Source: Hormiphora californensis
Lineage: Eukaryota > Ctenophora > Tentaculata > Cydippida > Pleurobrachiidae
DNA: 64,000 bases
Reading direction: 5' to 3'
Assembly (NCBI GenBank): GCA_020137815.1
Contig: CM035351.1
Location: forward strand, 4,175,078 to 4,239,077
Of the stretch, positions 62,328 through 64,000 are shown piece by piece. The stretch's first letter is position 1. Each line of letters opens with the position of its first letter. Under the pieces are notes generated by a model that was not told where the DNA came from, did not search any database, and saw only the letters and a program-made list of their open reading frames with translations. The translations under genes were made by a program, and so were the position numbers.

Positions 62328-64000
62328 GTGATGGACCACTGCTTAAAAGCCCCGCCGTCAGCATCAAACTGCGTGGTACAAACCCACGATCTACACTACG
62401 TTGACTCCTGGAAGGGTGACGAATCCCGGAGTGAGGAGAAAGCTCGACACGAGGCACTTTTGGCGAAGATCCAACTCTCGCCGGAACACGAGGATTATAA
62501 CTTGTGTAGGATCGGGCAGTACTTCTACTACTCTCTAAACTCTGAAAATGAGGAACGGGTAGGTGTGCAAATTAGTATGGGATATCCGCTTATTAATGCA
62601 ATGAGTCTTTGGAGTTGCCTTCAGCCTTCACATAAATCATATCATGGGAGAGGCCCAAATGCAGGTAATAACCCCTCTCACTACTATTGTTAGTACTTGA
62701 GCCAGGCGCCTTCGGGGCGCAGTGCGAGGTACAGTCGAACCAAACCAAACCCCTCTATTGTTAGGAAGTGACGTGTCGAGATATTTCTGCTCACAGCAGC
62801 ATCAGCAGTATTGGTTCCCGACCTTCCCATTACCGGTCATCCTCTTCATCCATCCCCGACATGGACAATCCGGTAAGAAGTTAGAAGGGGGATTGTTGGT
62901 TAGTACACAGGTACAGTGTGTTAAAACTTTTTGGACAATCCGGTAAGCAAGGGGTTAGGACTCAAAAATGTCTTGTAAATTGGGGGATAAGCTCTGTTAG
63001 AGTTGTTCCTAATAACAGCAGCCTGCAGTAGTCCCTCTTGGTTGACATGTATACTCCATCAGATGTTGACAAAGTGCTCAGAAAAGCCGTGTTCCCAGTT
63101 TTGGCTCATCCTCAACGTGTCCATGATGCAGTTCCAGGTAAGCACAATCCAAACATCTAGTCTATCCCTTTCTTTCTTTCTTTCTCTCTCTCCCTCGTCC
63201 TTTCTCACCCTCTCTCTTCCTCTCCCTCCCACCCTCTCTCCTCCACCCCTCATACCCACCACACAATCTCCTCAGGTTGCGTTCCACACGGCGGACAAGG
63301 CCACTATGGACCAGGTGAATCAAGATGTGGTAAATGGTATAGTGGAGCAGACTCGGCACCTAAATAAAGTGCAGAATCAGGAGATGTTACTGGCCCAAAT
63401 GGTGGATCCCAAGATATGCCCTCCCGAACTGTTACCCGGCTGGAAATCAAATACTGATCAGGTACTGAATCGATATAATAAAGGTCCTTTAGTTTTAATA
63501 TTATCATCAGGCCCTGATCAGGGACTCACATTGAAGGGATGTTCCTAAATCCTACCCCTCCGGCCTCCCTGACTCCTTTTTTGAGTTCTGGCACGACTAA
63601 AAAAGCTGTGTCAAAGCAAAACATCTTGTTAAATGAACGGTTGACATGACCCATATTGTCCTCCAGGACTATGTGTGTGATATAGTTCACGTGATAGGGG
63701 TCCAACTGTGGGATAAAAATGAGACAGAGGGACTCCGAGAAATCAAGGAGAGTTTGAACCTAAAGAATTTCAAGTGCGGGAACACAGACCAGGATGTTTA
63801 CACTTATAACCTTGACGAGAAGAATAACCGTGATAGTGAGTGCTCTCTTTCCCTCCCTCACCTTAGTCTCTCTTTAGTAAAAGTAACGATCTCACATTAT
63901 GAATGTAACACTTTGTTCGCTCTCCAGTGAGATCAACATTCTACTTCCAACTACCGGAACCCACCGCTAAGGTCCCTCCTACGTCATCAGATTCCCCCAG
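62328..64000 (+). CDS. SZT2: SZT2-like gene, continuing exons (runs off the window)
   Basis: Exons 62328-62558 and 62765-62872 (both phase 0) continue the frame left open at 48659. An exon at about 63032-63137 follows, then 63276-63461, 63667-63835 and 63928 to beyond the edge. Recognisable text includes VMDHCLKAPPSAS, DNLCRIGQYFYYS-like YNLCRIGQYFYYS, a Ser-rich linker (SSISSIGSRPS), LLVDMYTPSDVDKVLRKAV, and ATMDQVNQDVVNGIVEQTRH. The assignment to SZT2 rests mainly on frame continuity and context. The exon at 63032-63137 ends in phase 1 if read as LLVDMYTPSD, which does not fit the phase-0 start of the next exon. Its borders, or an unseen mini-exon, need transcript evidence. Confidence 0.65.

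Overview
The window is nuclear DNA of an animal. Its genes have many short GT-AG introns and include metazoan families: glypican, LRRC40, ATP6V1H, UQCR10, NDUFAB1, XPD/ERCC2, SZT2 and an LDLa-type rhodopsin-family GPCR. Typical introns are about 70-900 bp and the transposon load is high (LINEs, inverted-repeat elements, a tRNA-derived SINE, long microsatellites). This suggests a compact invertebrate genome, possibly a non-bilaterian. I cannot name the species.

Layout. 1-1.5 kb: 3' half of LRRC40 (+). 4.5-6.6 kb: two small genes (+), one a tail-anchor-like membrane protein. 7.3-12.9 kb: a glypican (-) with a GPI-type C-terminus and an apparent one-base frameshift. 13.5-17.4 kb: a foldback-like element whose arms carry opposed 32-bp minisatellites. 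17.4-25.5 kb: a repeat nest with nested MITEs, a SINE, a compound AAGG/AAGGG microsatellite and LINE debris.

26-64 kb: six genes lie head to tail on the + strand: ATP6V1H, UQCR10, a protein kinase, NDUFAB1, XPD and SZT2. Four of the five gaps are only 147-242 bp, and each start codon follows closely on a 3'-splice-site-like AG, which is what an operon with spliced-leader trans-splicing would look like. The kinase is cut in its activation segment by a LINE about 3.6 kb long.

SZT2 (KICSTOR scaffold, amino-acid sensing upstream of mTORC1) fills the rest and runs off the right edge. One of its introns (48660-62327) has grown to 13.7 kb. A small tandem array built from its own 5' splice junction was split by a 9.7-kb TTAA-flanked insertion and by a 2.4-kb G-run-ended insertion. 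The large insertion holds a 5.6-kb inverted-repeat element carrying a LINE with a restriction-like endonuclease, and also an intronless LDLa-GPCR. A second nested minus-strand gene in the same intron encodes a small secreted protein with repeated dibasic sites, a possible peptide precursor.

Functionally the recognisable genes are housekeeping: respiratory chain (UQCR10, NDUFAB1), V-ATPase (ATP6V1H), TFIIH repair helicase (XPD) and nutrient signalling (SZT2). V-ATPase and KICSTOR both act at the lysosome.
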